Shown piece after piece: positions 29,201 through 40,499 of a DNA stretch of 64,000 nt. Position 1 is the stretch's first letter. Each line of letters opens with the position of its first letter. Source of the stretch: Cordia subcordata (Eukaryota > Streptophyta > Magnoliopsida > Boraginales > Cordiaceae); NCBI GenBank assembly GCA_028554755.1, contig JAPTOF010000004.1:5749001-5813000 (forward strand), written 5' to 3'. The position numbers and the translations under genes were made by a program. The notes beneath the pieces were generated by a model. The model worked only from the letters and a program-made list of their open reading frames with translations, was not told the origin of the DNA and made no database searches.

Positions 29201-29468
29201 TCAAGGTCAGCAAAAACCCTTTCGTATTTTTTCTTCCTTTCATTCACAATTAATGCTCTCCCTTTCTTCGACTTCCGATCATAAAACCCTAATCGCTTTC
29301 GTATTCTTTCTTTCTCTCATTCACATTTTGTTCTCTCTCTTTTCCCCTTCTGATGTCGTTTCCATGACTTTTGCTCAATCACGCTAGACTCAACAATGGC
29401 AAATGAAATCGAAAAACCGATCGATTTTAATGTTGACTCACTAGAGTTTACATTCAACATTCACGGAT

Positions 29469-29523
29469 CTTTTGTGTGCGCGCCATAGTGCCTCTCCCCT
29501 TATGCTGCTATGGCGCACACAAA
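29469..29523. repeat. GC-rich stem-loop in AT-rich DNA
   Basis: TTTTGTGTGCGCGCCATAG pairs with CTATGGCGCACACAAAA, with a 2-nt bulge and a loop of about 19 nt. Strong hairpin. Function unknown. Confidence 0.75.
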
Positions 29524-29698
29524 AATAATTGCGTTACTTTCGTAACAATGGGGACTAATAATCTGATTTGCCCTTTAACATTACTCAACATATTTCAGAA
29601 GTTTGTTTGGTGAAATTTCTAAATTTTCCTCTTTATTTTCCTTTTTTTTTTGAATAAAAATAGAAAAAAATTCATTGAACAACGATTTCTTTTTTTAA

Positions 29699-29735
29699 CT
29701 AGATTTACACCCGTGCAAAACACGGGATAATATTT
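29699..29735 (-). mobile_element. Helitron 3' end (minus orientation)
   Basis: On the minus strand a hairpin CCCGTGTTTTGCACGGG is followed 8 nt later by CTAG and then T, the Helitron terminus (CTRR followed by host T). The body would extend right from here through AT-rich DNA; its 5' TC end could not be placed. Confidence 0.55.
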
Positions 29736-31019
29736 TTTAATGTAAAAATAATTTTTACAAAATGAAAAAGTAAAAAGGAAATATATAGAAAAATAAGTTA
29801 ATTATTAAACTATTGCCTATGTGAACAAATTAACTAGCAAGTAATTTGAAATTGAATAAGTTTTGAAGGATAAAGTTTCATGTGGACATTACAGAAGAAC
29901 AAAAGAAAAAGAAAGGATAGAATTAATCCAAATACATAGTGAAATAGATTAAAGTATATTAGCATTTATTAAAATATTAACTATTTATTAATGATAGTTA
30001 AAAGTATTATAATAAATTATAAATGTTCTATAACAAATATATATATATATATATGAAATTATATATTTTATTTCTAAAAAGAAGTTTATTTTAACCTCCA
30101 AAGTATAGATATATATTTATATTAGAAATGTAAAGTATGTCACTATAGTTATTAATGAAGAAAAATTAAAATGTCAACATTTAATTTTGCATATAGGCCA
30201 AATTTTTTTATAGCAACAACAAATAGAAGAGTGTGAATAAGAATTATCTAATAATTGATAAATTATTTGCATTTCAAGTATCCATGAAATTTAGAAATTC
30301 ATATAATATCTACTTCATTAGTTAAGTGAAAAATAAAATATGATATGCAGCAAAAAGTATGCTGTATTTATATTTGTGCTATACACAAGAAAAATGAGTA
30401 TTTTTCATGTCTTTATTTATTATTAATAGTGAATTTTTACATTTCATTTAATGATAAAATATAAATAAATTTTGTAAAATTAAGTCTTTAGCAAGTTTTC
30501 AACACTAATTGCAACTTTTATATTTTTATAAAATCAAATAATCTTGAAAAAAAAATTAAAAGGAAGTAGATGGAAGAATACAAAAGTAGAAGGAAATACA
30601 TTTATGATATATTGAATAAATTTAATTAGGAAGTATTATTTTGTATTAATAGAAGGAGATAGACTAAAATTTTTTCAGAAGGAAAAAGGTATACGTAGCA
30701 TAAATTAAAAAGACAAAAATATTACTTTATTTGATATATATATATAATAATTTAGTTGGCCAAGAAAATAATGTTGAATTACATCAAAAATATTTCATTA
30801 TTGAAATGATTTATAATTGAAAAGATAATATTTATTCTAAATAAGGAAATAAAACCATTACTAGGATATGACTCTAGTTAGTATGAAACTTGACTTTACA
30901 AATATTGTTCAATTAGAATATGGCATGAATTAAAGGAAATAAATTTTAAAGAGAAAAAATGCATACAAAGAAGATATGTGATATTATTAAATATGACATG
31001 TAACTTTCTTTGTATAATA
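29736..31019. other. AT-rich spacer between opposing Helitron ends
   Basis: About 1.3 kb, very AT-rich, no coding region. Probably the interior of the minus-strand Helitron or adjoining debris. Confidence 0.4.
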
Positions 31020-31350
31020 TCTATATTATATAATAAAGCAAAATAAGTTGTAATTTTGTGCTGCCAAGTGGTGCTCTATATGACAAGCTTTCCATAATTA
31101 CTTATCAATTAAATATACCCATTCTTAGATCATTCTTTGTTTATCTCATTTATTTAGTTCCATTCTTATATTAAACGTTTTAATTTAATTAATATTATGC
31201 CATTTTTTTTTATATATATCATCTTTATTTTATTAATTCTATAGTATATAATTATTTCAATAACTATTTAGTAAGATGCAAAAACTCTATAATTTTAATA
31301 TAGTCAATCATATATGTCGCTCTCCGTGCATTGCACGAGCGTCACACTAG
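31020..31350 (+). mobile_element. short non-autonomous Helitron
   Basis: Starts TCTATATTATATAATAAAG after host A (31019). It ends with hairpin TCCGTGCATTGCACGAG, then CACACTAG, then host T (31351). This matches the A|TC...CTRR|T rule. 331 bp, no RepHel coding. Confidence 0.7.
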
Positions 31351-31351
31351 T

Positions 31352-32375
31352 ATAATTTATATTTTGCCATTTCTCCCTCTGGCATGCATTCTTCACTCGG
31401 AATCTGTTACTTCCTATAAGCATGCATATTTGTCGCAACAAGTAGCTGCACATTTCTCAGGCAATTATTCTCAGAGCGAAAATTTTCACTTGTCGAAATT
31501 AATCATTATCTATGTATCTCCAAACGCCCTTCATTCTTCTCCGTTACCAAGTCCTTCATACTACCTCAAGGTGCAAAAAATGATTTTACCTTTCTTACTT
31601 CATTACAATAGAAAACTTTGAAGAAGAGAACATTTCAAAGAAGATTTTTGGTTTTTAAGAAAAGTTGAATTCAAATTTTTTTTTAAGTTTTATTTTTTTT
31701 AAAAAAATCAATCTAATTAATAATTTCAAAACAAAGACCCATAACCACTGCGAATAATGATATTTTTCTCTCGCTTTAAACGGTTCTGGCCCATAAATTA
31801 TGTCCCAGCTATTGTTTCCTGTGATTGGGGGCGTACGATATGCAACATTAGACGCCAAAAAATTAAAGACAATGTTCAGTGACCTTTAAGTCGGTTGCAA
31901 ACGTAGCCCATCAGCCAACTTTAACGTTTCTTAGCCATACAGCTTGCACGCTCGATGTGACAGCCGACTAAGATTTTTGTCCTTGTAAAATGAAGGTGTA
32001 TATAGGGAACAACGCGGTAGCATTCTTTACCTACACTTATTAGCTTAAAAACGTGTAAGATATTTGCTCATGTCGTGTCCACTCCGATTTTAAGTATTTT
32101 TTACATTTTTGACTGAGAAAAAAGAGCACTATCCCGTTAATATTCAATCGCTATATGAACTACTATAATTTTAGTTCCTCTATCTCGCAATTATGTTTTC
32201 CATTGTCTCAATCTATTTGGGATGTTTACGTCTTTTTTGCTAGACTTCCAAGAGTCCTTTGATATGTATCTTTCTTGCTAGACTTTCAAGAGTTCTTTAA
32301 TTTGTCAGTTATAGGAGACTTAGTCAATTATAGGACACTTAGAGGGTGTTTAATTTGTCAGTTATAGGAGACTAA
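31352..32375. other. intergenic, no gene seen
   Basis: AT-rich. Short tandem words (TTTGTCAGTTATAGGAGACT) recur between 32300 and 32375. A weak open frame at 31331..31621 has no recognisable domain. Confidence 0.45.
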
Positions 32376-32780
32376 GAGGGTGTTTGGCTTTGCTTTTTTA
32401 AGTTATTTATAAGCAATAGATATTTTTAAAAAAATTATATTCATAAATAAGTAAACACAGAAGTGTTCGGATAAAATATGTTTATAATTAATTTTTATTT
32501 TTGATAAATGTATGCTCATAAGCAGCAGTATCTATTAAAATGACAAAAAAAGATCTTTTATTAATTAAGAGATAATCTTTTTTGTGTTTTAAGTGGTATA
32601 ACTATCATTTTATTTGGTTAGCTCTCATTGCTCATAAACACCTAAAAAAAGTCCAGATTTTTTTTTTGTTGCTTATAAGTCAATTTTACTTACTTATAAA
32701 CACAATTTGTTAAACGAGTAAATTTTATTTTTCTACTTATAAGCATCTTTGATCAACTTATAAGCACTCCCAAACACCTC
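32376..32780. mobile_element. Tourist-like MITE with TAA target duplication
   Basis: 405 bp. Left end GAGGGTGTTTGGCTTTG, right end in reverse complement GAGGTGTTTGGGAGTG. Both are followed inward by TAAGTT.TTATAAGC-type words. TAA lies directly on both sides (32373..32375 and 32781..32783), the 3-bp TWA duplication of PIF/Harbinger-derived MITEs. Confidence 0.8.
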
Positions 32781-32950
32781 TAAGATGGTGTTTGATATTA
32801 CTTTGTTTTTTAAACCTCCACTCCCAACCCAATCCCCGGTCTCTTATGAAATTTCAACCTAGACCTGGAATCGCACTCTTGAGAAAAAGTCCCTACCACT
32901 TAAATTATGTTTGATTACTTTTATGTGAAATGGATTTTTATTAAACAAGA

Positions 32951-33472
32951 TGATGTTTGGTTTTACATTTAAAAATAATGGTTGGTTGTTTAAATTACTA
33001 AAAGAGATATTTTGACATTTTTTAATAACAAACTATTATCTGCTCTATATAATATACTTTTATTTTAATTATATTTTAATTTGTTTGAACAATTTTTAAA
33101 GAAATTATAGTTAACTAATAATTATTTTTAGTAATTATTCAATAAAATAAATTTTTATTAATTTTATTTATTATTAAAATTATTAATTATTTATTATTAT
33201 GTTTTATAATTTTTATTATTTTATTTTAATTAAATTTAGACATCTAAGTTTATTTTTATTTTTAGTTATTATATTATATTTATTTTTTAATTATAATTAT
33301 AATTCAAGAAAATATCAATAATTAGAATAATATAATGAGGATATTTTTGTCTCAAAGTTGTTGAAAACTTCTTCCTTCAAACTGCAAAGGAAAAAGTAAA
33401 AAATTTTAACTTTGAGCTTAAAACTTTGTTGACTTTTGGTTTAAATCAATTTTTAAGATAAAAACCAAACAT
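32951..33472. mobile_element. probable MITE with GATGTTTGGTTTTTA ends
   Basis: Left GATGATGTTTGGTTTTACATT, right in reverse complement AAGGATGTTTGGTTTTTATCTT. AT-rich, non-coding interior. Target duplication unclear. Confidence 0.4.
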
Positions 33473-34223
33473 CCTTATTTTTTTTAAAATTAACTTTTAA
33501 ATTATAAAAGTTAATTTGACTTTCTAAAATAAAAAATCAAACTGACTCTTAAATTGCGTCCTAATTCCAATTTCACATTACTTATTTAAGTATTTAGAGG
33601 CAGTCAAATAAAGCATGCGCCCATCAAATCCATTTGTACCAGACACACTAACCACGAAGACTCTTTCTAAGTATCTGAAGGCTGAGTTTGTGATCAGGTT
33701 CTGTTCTCAAATACAAAAATATGTTAATTATTGCAAGCACCTCTTTAAAATACATTGGTATGAGCTATCGTTTGCCATCATTTTGGGTAATTCAAATGGC
33801 AAAGTGATCAAAGATTTTTATTCATGTTACATTTAGTTTTTTTTTGTTACCAAATACTTAGTAATTAAATGGTACGTTTCTTACTTTTGGTATGAATGGT
33901 CCAAAAATCAATTTTATTAAGTACATATTCTAATTAGTCTTTAGCCTCTTTTAAAGTGAAGTGAGATTTTTTAGTTGTTTTTTTTTCCTCATCAACTCTA
34001 ATTCTATTTTCTCAATTTGAATATTTTATTTAATCATTCAAGATCAGACAATTTAAACATTTTATTTAATTACTAAACACCTCTCATAAAGACATGTTTA
34101 GTATAGAAAATTTACTAAAAATTAAAATTTAAAAAAATTAATTTGTGTTTTATCCCGACATAAGATATAAAATTTGATCATGATGACATTAAAAATATAA
34201 AATTTTCCTATAAATTACACAAA
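33473..34223. other. intergenic, no gene seen
   Basis: AT-rich; an open frame at 33615..33836 has no recognisable domain. Confidence 0.4.
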
Positions 34224-34444
34224 GGGCCCGTTTGGATTTTTTTTAAAAAAAAACCCTTTTTTCTTGAAAAAATTACATTATTTTTGCAATAACTATTTGA
34301 TTTAACTTCTAAAAAAACTAAAATTCTAAAAAAAGCTCAAAAATAATTTTTTTAAAAAACCAAAATTTATAGCTTATCAAAAAAGTTGTTTTTAAAAAAT
34401 GTTTTAAAAAAATACTTTTATAAAAAATCAATTTAAACGGGCCC
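34224..34444. mobile_element. MITE, GGGCCCGTTTGGAT termini, 3-bp target duplication AAA
   Basis: 221 bp. Left GGGCCCGTTTGGATTT, right in reverse complement GGGCCCGTTTAAATTG, flanked by AAA on both sides (34221..34223, 34445..34447). Same terminal family as the element at 18298. Confidence 0.68.
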
Positions 34445-34657
34445 AAAATATACTCTAATTTTATTTAAAATAAGCTACGCAAAGTTGAAAGTTGAAAATG
34501 TTCTCTTGTTTATACATCCAAGATATTCACATGCCCAATGACAAGATGACATCGAGGGAATACGTGAATTTTCGGATGAATTTTCTTTGACAGGTCTTTT
34601 CCTTGGTCAAATTTCCCTTGACAAGTCTCGTATAACCGAAAGTTGCGGACTTTTGTG

Positions 34658-34766
34658 GGAGTTTTTTTTTTAACTCAAAAAAAAAAATTATGTAAAATTA
34701 ATCCTGTTTATAAATCAATTTAAAAAATAACCCGTTTTAAATTCGAAAATGTGTGTGGCACGCATT
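34658..34766 (+). repeat. left terminal inverted repeat of MULE-1
   Basis: Aligns in reverse complement with 39215..39324 at roughly 80 percent by eye, with small indels. Followed by the presumed promoter and leader of the PMD gene; a donor TTGTAAGT near 34920 opens a 5'-leader intron. Confidence 0.9.
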
Positions 34767-35674
34767 TTCGGATAGCGACCGCGTTCCATAAATTCGTTGC
34801 CCGATCATTTTTTTTCCCATTCTCCCCCAACCCCAATTGCGATTTTCTCTTGTTTTCTCTCAACTCCTCACACTAAAGTTTTAGTTTTTCAACGTTTTAT
34901 CGAGGATATTGCCTTGATCTTGTAAGTTATTTTATTTTTATGTTATTTTTTGTCATTGTATTTAACGTTTTAAATTATGAAATATGTTTTTAGATCGTGT
35001 AGTTTTTGTTTTGATAATTAAATTTAGTTTGTGTTAATTTGAATTTTAATTGTTGTTAGATTTGTAGATTAGAATTTTAGTATTTTTGTTAATTTATATT
35101 TAAATGTTAATTGTTGCTTAAAAATATAGTATGATTATTAGAAATAGAATTAATATTGTTGTTATTAGTATTATTAGTATGATCATTATTATTAATCTTA
35201 TTATTACTATATGAATATTATTAGTAATAAATGTTATCATTAACATTATCATTATTATTTACAATATCATTATTTTTATGACAGCCATGTTATATGTTAG
35301 ATGTAATTATTAATGTAATTATTACTATTATTGGTATTATTATCATTAATTATCATTGTGATGATGATGACGATGATGGATGATTAATGTAATATGTTAG
35401 ATATTATTATTAGTAATTTTATTAATACTATTGTTGATATATTTATCCATGTATTTATTTTATTATTATGATGATGATGACGATGATGGATGATTAAACA
35501 TGTTATCTTTGTGTTATTATTATTATTATTATTAATACAATCATTTATACTATTATTATTAATAATATTAGTGTTATAATTATTATTATTTGATAAAATT
35601 AGAGAGTTAATGTATATAGTGAAGTAATAATATTTAGTTAATCGTTGTTATTATTTTTTATTTTAGGAGTCATT

Positions 35675-36783
35675 ATGGATGCTCATCCTGCACCAGTAGA
35701 TGCCACTTTACTATGCCACTATATGGATCACCGGGTCCAGTATTTACAAGATCCGCACCATCTGGGTATGTTTAGGTGCTATAGGTCGGATAGATTGTTA
35801 TTTAATGCGCCGGAGCACCCGCTAGTACAGCAGCAGTTGGCGAAGACCGGATTCTACGGGTGTTATAAATCCCGATATAATCAGCTTAACCGCGAATTTA
35901 TTACTGCCATCATAGAGAGGTGGCAGTCGGAGACCTACACATTTCATTTACCCGTAGGCAAGGCTACCATCACCTTGTAGGATGTGGCTGCGTATTGGGG
36001 TCTTCCCGTGATCGGTACTCCTGTCCTGGTGATTGATACAGTCCCACGCTCGAAGAAGGACTGGGTTGTCAGGATGTAGGAGTTGATAGGTATCGTTGAG
36101 GATGCGGTGGCGGACGACGGTACCGGGCGTATCGACATTGTGGGGAACTCGGTGAATTTCGTCTAGCTGCGGGACAGGTTTGTTATGCAGGGCACTCCGG
36201 ATGAGCCCACTCAGTACCAGGCACGGCAACGAGTACGGCTGTGGATATTTCTCGTCATCTGCTATCACCTTTTCACGAACACGAGCACGAATGACAGTAA
36301 TTTGGCCTGGTTGTTATTACTGGACGACTTTGAGCTCATCCTGCAGTACAACTGGGGCATGGCTGTACTATCGTATTTGTACCAACAGCTTGACCGTGCC
36401 TCCTTCCGCCAGTGTAAGGGTGTATGCAGAGCCGTAACACTAGTCCAGGTATTGGTTTGCCTTATGTAGTAGTTATGTTTATATTATATGAATGTTAACT
36501 TTATTATTACAAGCGTTATTATAACATAACACATGTTCAATGCCTGTAGTTTTTTGCATGGGATAGATTCACGGTTTTTCAGCCTCAGCTTCTGCATTTG
36601 ACACGAGAGCGGCTTCAGCGTCAGCAGCATCAGCAGCATCAGCTGGAGCATATGTTTCAGCTCCCTGGCATTCCACAGGGTGTACAATTTTACGTCAAGA
36701 AGGAAATGACTGATGCATCCTGGAAGTCAGGTTAGGTAGAGTGTCGGGATGTCATAGACCATCTCCAACCTGACGAGGTATAG
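35675..36783 (+). pseudogene. plant mobile domain (MAIN-like) gene of MULE-1
   Basis: The leader intron ends TTTTAG at 35666 and the ATG is at 35675 (MDAHPAPVDATLLCHYM). Exon 1 is 35675..36448 with donor CCAG|GTATTG. Exon 2 is 36550..36783 after TGCCTGTAG. The phase-0 join reads VQFFAWDRF, matching the PMD family's aromatic WAWERF segment. Other PMD landmarks: GFYGCYKS, EFITAIIERWQSETYTFHLP, a DVAAYWGLPV block, LLLLDDF and a WGMAVLSYLYQQL helix. Three in-frame TAG codons (35978, 36077, 36164) and one at 36733 interrupt it; the first two lie where the family has glutamine. Exon 2 is Gln/His-rich. PMD proteins such as Arabidopsis MAIN and MAIL1 act in gene and transposon silencing. This copy is dead and seems to lack the C-terminal tail present in MULE-2. 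Confidence 0.88.
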
Positions 36784-36799
36784 TACACTTAAGCTGCCT

Positions 36800-38780
36800 T
36801 ATTAAAAATACTTTACATGTACACTTAAGCACGTAATTAAGGAAGCATTCGACATTATTTGTCATCATCACACCCCATCTGAATCCCCCATCAGCGCTCA
36901 TGGTCCATGCATCGGCAGGGATATCAGATAGGAACTTGTGTACTCGTCTGCCAACACCGTTCTGAGTAGGGTCCACATCAAGGATCATGTTCATTGCATG
37001 CACATGTTTGCGTGCTTGACATTCTCGGCCAGCTATCCAACACATGTCTTTAATGAATTGATTCTGCCATCTTTTCATCACATTGCTTTTCAGATGTCTC
37101 AATCAAATGCGATGTTTTATTTCAAGTTGACCGTCACGTGTTACCCGTTCGATTACAGATGCAATGCCTGCATGCCTATCTGAAATGGTACACACTTGGG
37201 GCATCTTATTGAAAAAGTTCTCGCGAGTTGTCTTTGCTTCTACAATTGCAAATGCTAACGACAAAACTTGGCAGTTCGCGTTTGTGGCTAATGCAACTAC
37301 GAGATGACCTTTGTACTTTCCCCGCAAGTGTGTGCCATCCAGCGAAACCATGGGCTTACAATGCCTCCACGCCACGATGCACGGACTAAACGCCCAATAA
37401 ACCATGTCAAAAATTTTTCAGCCTGCGTTGAACCTTCGGCGAACCTATATCTCACCACACTATCTGGATTCTTGGCCATCATGGCCCCAAGAAACTGTGG
37501 TAGCATCTGATACGACGTGTCCCAATTGCCATACACTAGTTCAATTGCTGCTTTGTTCCGCCCTTCCATACTTTTCCGTAACTGACATCCGTGTTAAGCT
37601 TCTCCTTCATGTGAGCTTGGATAAGCCCGACCTTGTAATCAGTCTTCTTAGCTGTGAAACGCCTCACCAAGTATCCAACCAATCCCGACGTCAAATTTCT
37701 GTGCCCCAACGCAGTTATTTGTGCCATACATACATGTCTTGCGTCATACTGCGTAATCTTCCACTGCTTGTGCATTGCTTTCCTTATGACACGTACATAC
37801 CATGGGCATGCTACACTTCCATTGTGTGTTTCCCTACACCCTACCTTCTACAGGGTCTTACTTGACTTGACGACCCTATATTCCTTCTGTATTCTTATCG
37901 CGTTCTGTTGAACAGCCCTTATCCCATCCACTTTGGATGGGAACACCATTCCTTTGACCAGTTCCATCCTGTCCGGGTCCCATACTGGACGTTTGCTGAC
38001 CTCGTATCTGCTTGTCGTGTAGAATTCAGTCCTAACAGTATAGAACTCCACGGCTTCCTCCTTATCTACCTCCGCCTCTGCATCGACATCCGGTTCTTCT
38101 ACCTCGTTCTCAATTTGGTAGTTCAAACTTGCTTCTGAGATTGCATCTTCTTCTTGATCGTTCAATTCACCGTCCTCGTTTTCTTCATCTGCCTCCGACA
38201 AAACAGTATCTGCTGCGACGTCACATCTCTCCTCCGTGCCATCGCCATGATGAGAGGGTCCTCCAACTTCAAAAGTAGAATGTGGTTGTGACGAAATGGA
38301 AAAAGTGGCAAACTCCGCCGCTGTTGTTGCAATATTGATATGTTCATCTTTTTCATGCGATGGTGCTGCATTTAGGTTAGGAATGTTAAACTAGTACGGG
38401 ACGTCGGGAATTATTTGCGGCACATACACGTCATCAGACTGAACGTCTACTATTACGTGCGCCACACAGCAGTTCCATTCCCACCGAGCTGTGCCATACA
38501 TCTCCTGCACATCTTCATCATCAATTATTGCACTTGGATAATAATAAATTTGCTGCATTGTAGCATCCCATCTAGGGTCACGACAGCATAAGTTAACCCT
38601 ATAGATGCACGAACGTAACCCCAGTTTTCTAATTACGCTCGAAACAAATTCATCGTAAGTTGTATCGGGATGAATTTTGATTTTGCGTGGTATATTTGGA
38701 CTTCTGTAATCAAGACCATAATCGGTCATTATTGTGTGAACGCCGTAGTATAAAAGAACAGTAACCTCAGTTGAATTCAT
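36800..38780 (-). pseudogene. MULE transposase pseudogene of MULE-1
   Basis: Minus strand from ATG 38780 (MNSTEVTVLLYYG). The N-terminal region is followed by a TAG (about 38392) in YxFNIPNLNAAP, in the same frame through an acidic segment (EEDAISEASL) to PVWDPDRMELVKGMVFPS, the Mutator DNA-binding-domain entry. After frame changes come MHKQWKITQYDARHVC, LGHRNLTSGLVGYLVRRF and the catalytic segment: SLDGTHLRGKYKGHL (first Asp, about 37339), SDRHAGI (second Asp, about 37160), and RWGVMMTNNVECF near the third acidic residue. The SWIM zinc finger and zinc knuckle expected after this (present in MULE-2) are absent; homology stops near 36815 next to the PMD exon 2 end. Confidence 0.9.
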
Positions 38781-39129
38781 TTATTTACGTGCTTTGGTAG
38801 AAACTTATACTAACAAAGTGAATGAATTTGGCACAATGTTTATTTGGTGGAAAGTGATTGAAATGGTAGAAATTTACGGGGTAGGATTGAATGATCCGCT
38901 GGAGGAAGGGGTTGGGATTTATATAGGCAGAAAACGCATTTTGGGAGTGCGATTTCGGAAATTTCCCGTAACTTGAAGTGACTAAAGCATGATTTGTGGC
39001 AGGTATTCTCATCAGCGCACTTCCAGAATGCGCTGCTAAGAATATTTGGTCGTCCCTGCAATCAAATCAAATTAGAATCAAAATCAAATTTTGCAGGTTT
39101 GCAGGGAATCCAGAAAACGTGTTTCCGGA

Positions 39130-39232
39130 ATACGAAACGCACTCCAGCACTCCAGGAGCGCGGGCGCATTCCTGGAGCGCGGCCGCACTCCCAGAGTGCG
39201 TTCCGCGTTCTGGGAATGCGTGCAGCGCATTT
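39130..39232. repeat. GC-rich subterminal palindrome cluster of MULE-1
   Basis: Diverged copies of a word like GCGCAYTCCNGGAGYGCG repeat here (e.g. ACTCCAGGAGCGC, GCATTCCTGGAGCGC, GCACTCCCAGAGTGCG, GCGTTCTGGGAATGCG). It is the only strongly CpG-rich stretch nearby. It could be transposase-binding subterminal repeats; that role is inferred. Confidence 0.6.
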
Positions 39233-39324
39233 TCAAATTCAAAACGGGTGATTTTTCAAATCGATTTGTAAATGGGGTTAGTTTTGCATAATATTTTTTT
39301 TTTTTTGGGTTAAAAAAAAAAACC
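39215..39324 (-). repeat. right terminal inverted repeat of MULE-1
   Basis: Reverse-complement partner of 34658..34766; directly followed by the ACTTTTGTG target duplication. Confidence 0.9.
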
Positions 39325-39333
39325 ACTTTTGTG

Positions 39334-40499
39334 CTGCCGATAATTAATCCAATTTAGCATGATATTTTTGGGGATAAAATTTAGCATGACTCATAATAGA
39401 GTCTCAGGATCCTACAAGAGCCATCCATTCATATGATCATAAACTAGAGCATAATCTGTGTAATATACAAGAAAAAAAGCAGTTCTTAGAATATCTTTAT
39501 ATATTATTAGTAATTATATTTTACACTCTATGTTAAGATAAATTATGAATATACTTTTTAAATTTTAATTTTTAGTAAATTTTCACATTGTTCACTTTTT
39601 TATGAGAAGTATGCAATAATTAAATAAAATATTTAAATTAAAAAAAGAAAACAATTTAATTTAGAAAAAGAAGAACAATTGAATATGAATAATGTATTTA
39701 TTGGAGTGTAACTCATTTTCAGAGGAAAAAACCTGAAAAATTAATTAAGATATGTATAATAAAAGATAAATATACACTTTAATCAACGACGGATTCAGTA
39801 ACCTAATCAACGAAGGCATCCACAGAACAATGCGTCCAAAAATTTCTTTCATGAATCATGACGACCCATGAGACAGTACATCAATGATTTTTTATACTTA
39901 ATAACCTATTGTTATTAAATAAGAAAACAAAGGGAAAAAAATGTCACTGTTGTGTTACCATCGCCATCAAATTAATCCGATTTATTGCAATTCAACCACG
40001 CGGAAAAAGGAAAAAAGGAAAGAGCAGAAAGGAAATTGATTGGCTTCGAATGCGAGTTGCCAACCAATTTGTAGTAATGATGCATATTCAACATGCATAT
40101 GAAGAGCTGAACCATGTTAGTTTGGGACCTTAAATAATGTTCCATTAAGCACTTAACATTTTTCACCTTGAAAAGGCAATAACATGTTGCGTCGACTTTG
40201 AAAGTGTAGCAACCTTAATTTGCAAAGAATTCTTGTTCTTACGAACTTTGATTTTCAGGCACCGCGTAGAAAAGATCGGTCATTATGCTGCTAGCTTGTG
40301 ACATTCTACCTATTGTTTTAAAGTTTCTAATTTAGTTCTCTCACGTATTGTCATGTCATTTTCTCTTTTTTTTTGCCTAAAAATATTTTCTTCCTCCACA
40401 ATTATTTTGAGTATTATTTTTTATCAACAAAAAATTATTTCCTAAATTAAATATTTTTGCCTAATGCGCATACTATTATTTTGGCTAAGTTCTATGATA
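39334..40499. other. intergenic, no gene seen
   Basis: AT-rich; no recognisable gene or element end. Confidence 0.4.

Larger units (their letters stand above)
34658..39324. mobile_element. Mutator-like element MULE-1 carrying transposase and plant-mobile-domain genes
   Basis: 4,667 bp bounded by a perfect 9-bp target duplication ACTTTTGTG (34649..34657 and 39325..39333), the Mutator signature. Terminal inverted repeats are about 110 bp: left 34658..34766 starts GGAGTTTTTTTTTTAACTC, right 39215..39324 in reverse complement starts GGTTTTTTTTTTTAACCC. Both continue through CAATTTRAAAAAT.ACCCGTTTT.AATT.GAAAAT. Two convergent genes lie inside: a PMD gene (plus strand from 35675) and a MULE transposase (minus strand from 38780). 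Both are broken, and the element lacks the C-terminal parts of both genes at their junction, so it is an internally deleted, non-autonomous copy. Confidence 0.95.

Noticed and set aside
36938..37865. plus-strand open frames across MULE-1
   Set aside because: Antisense to the transposase, which carries recognisable catalytic motifs on the minus strand.
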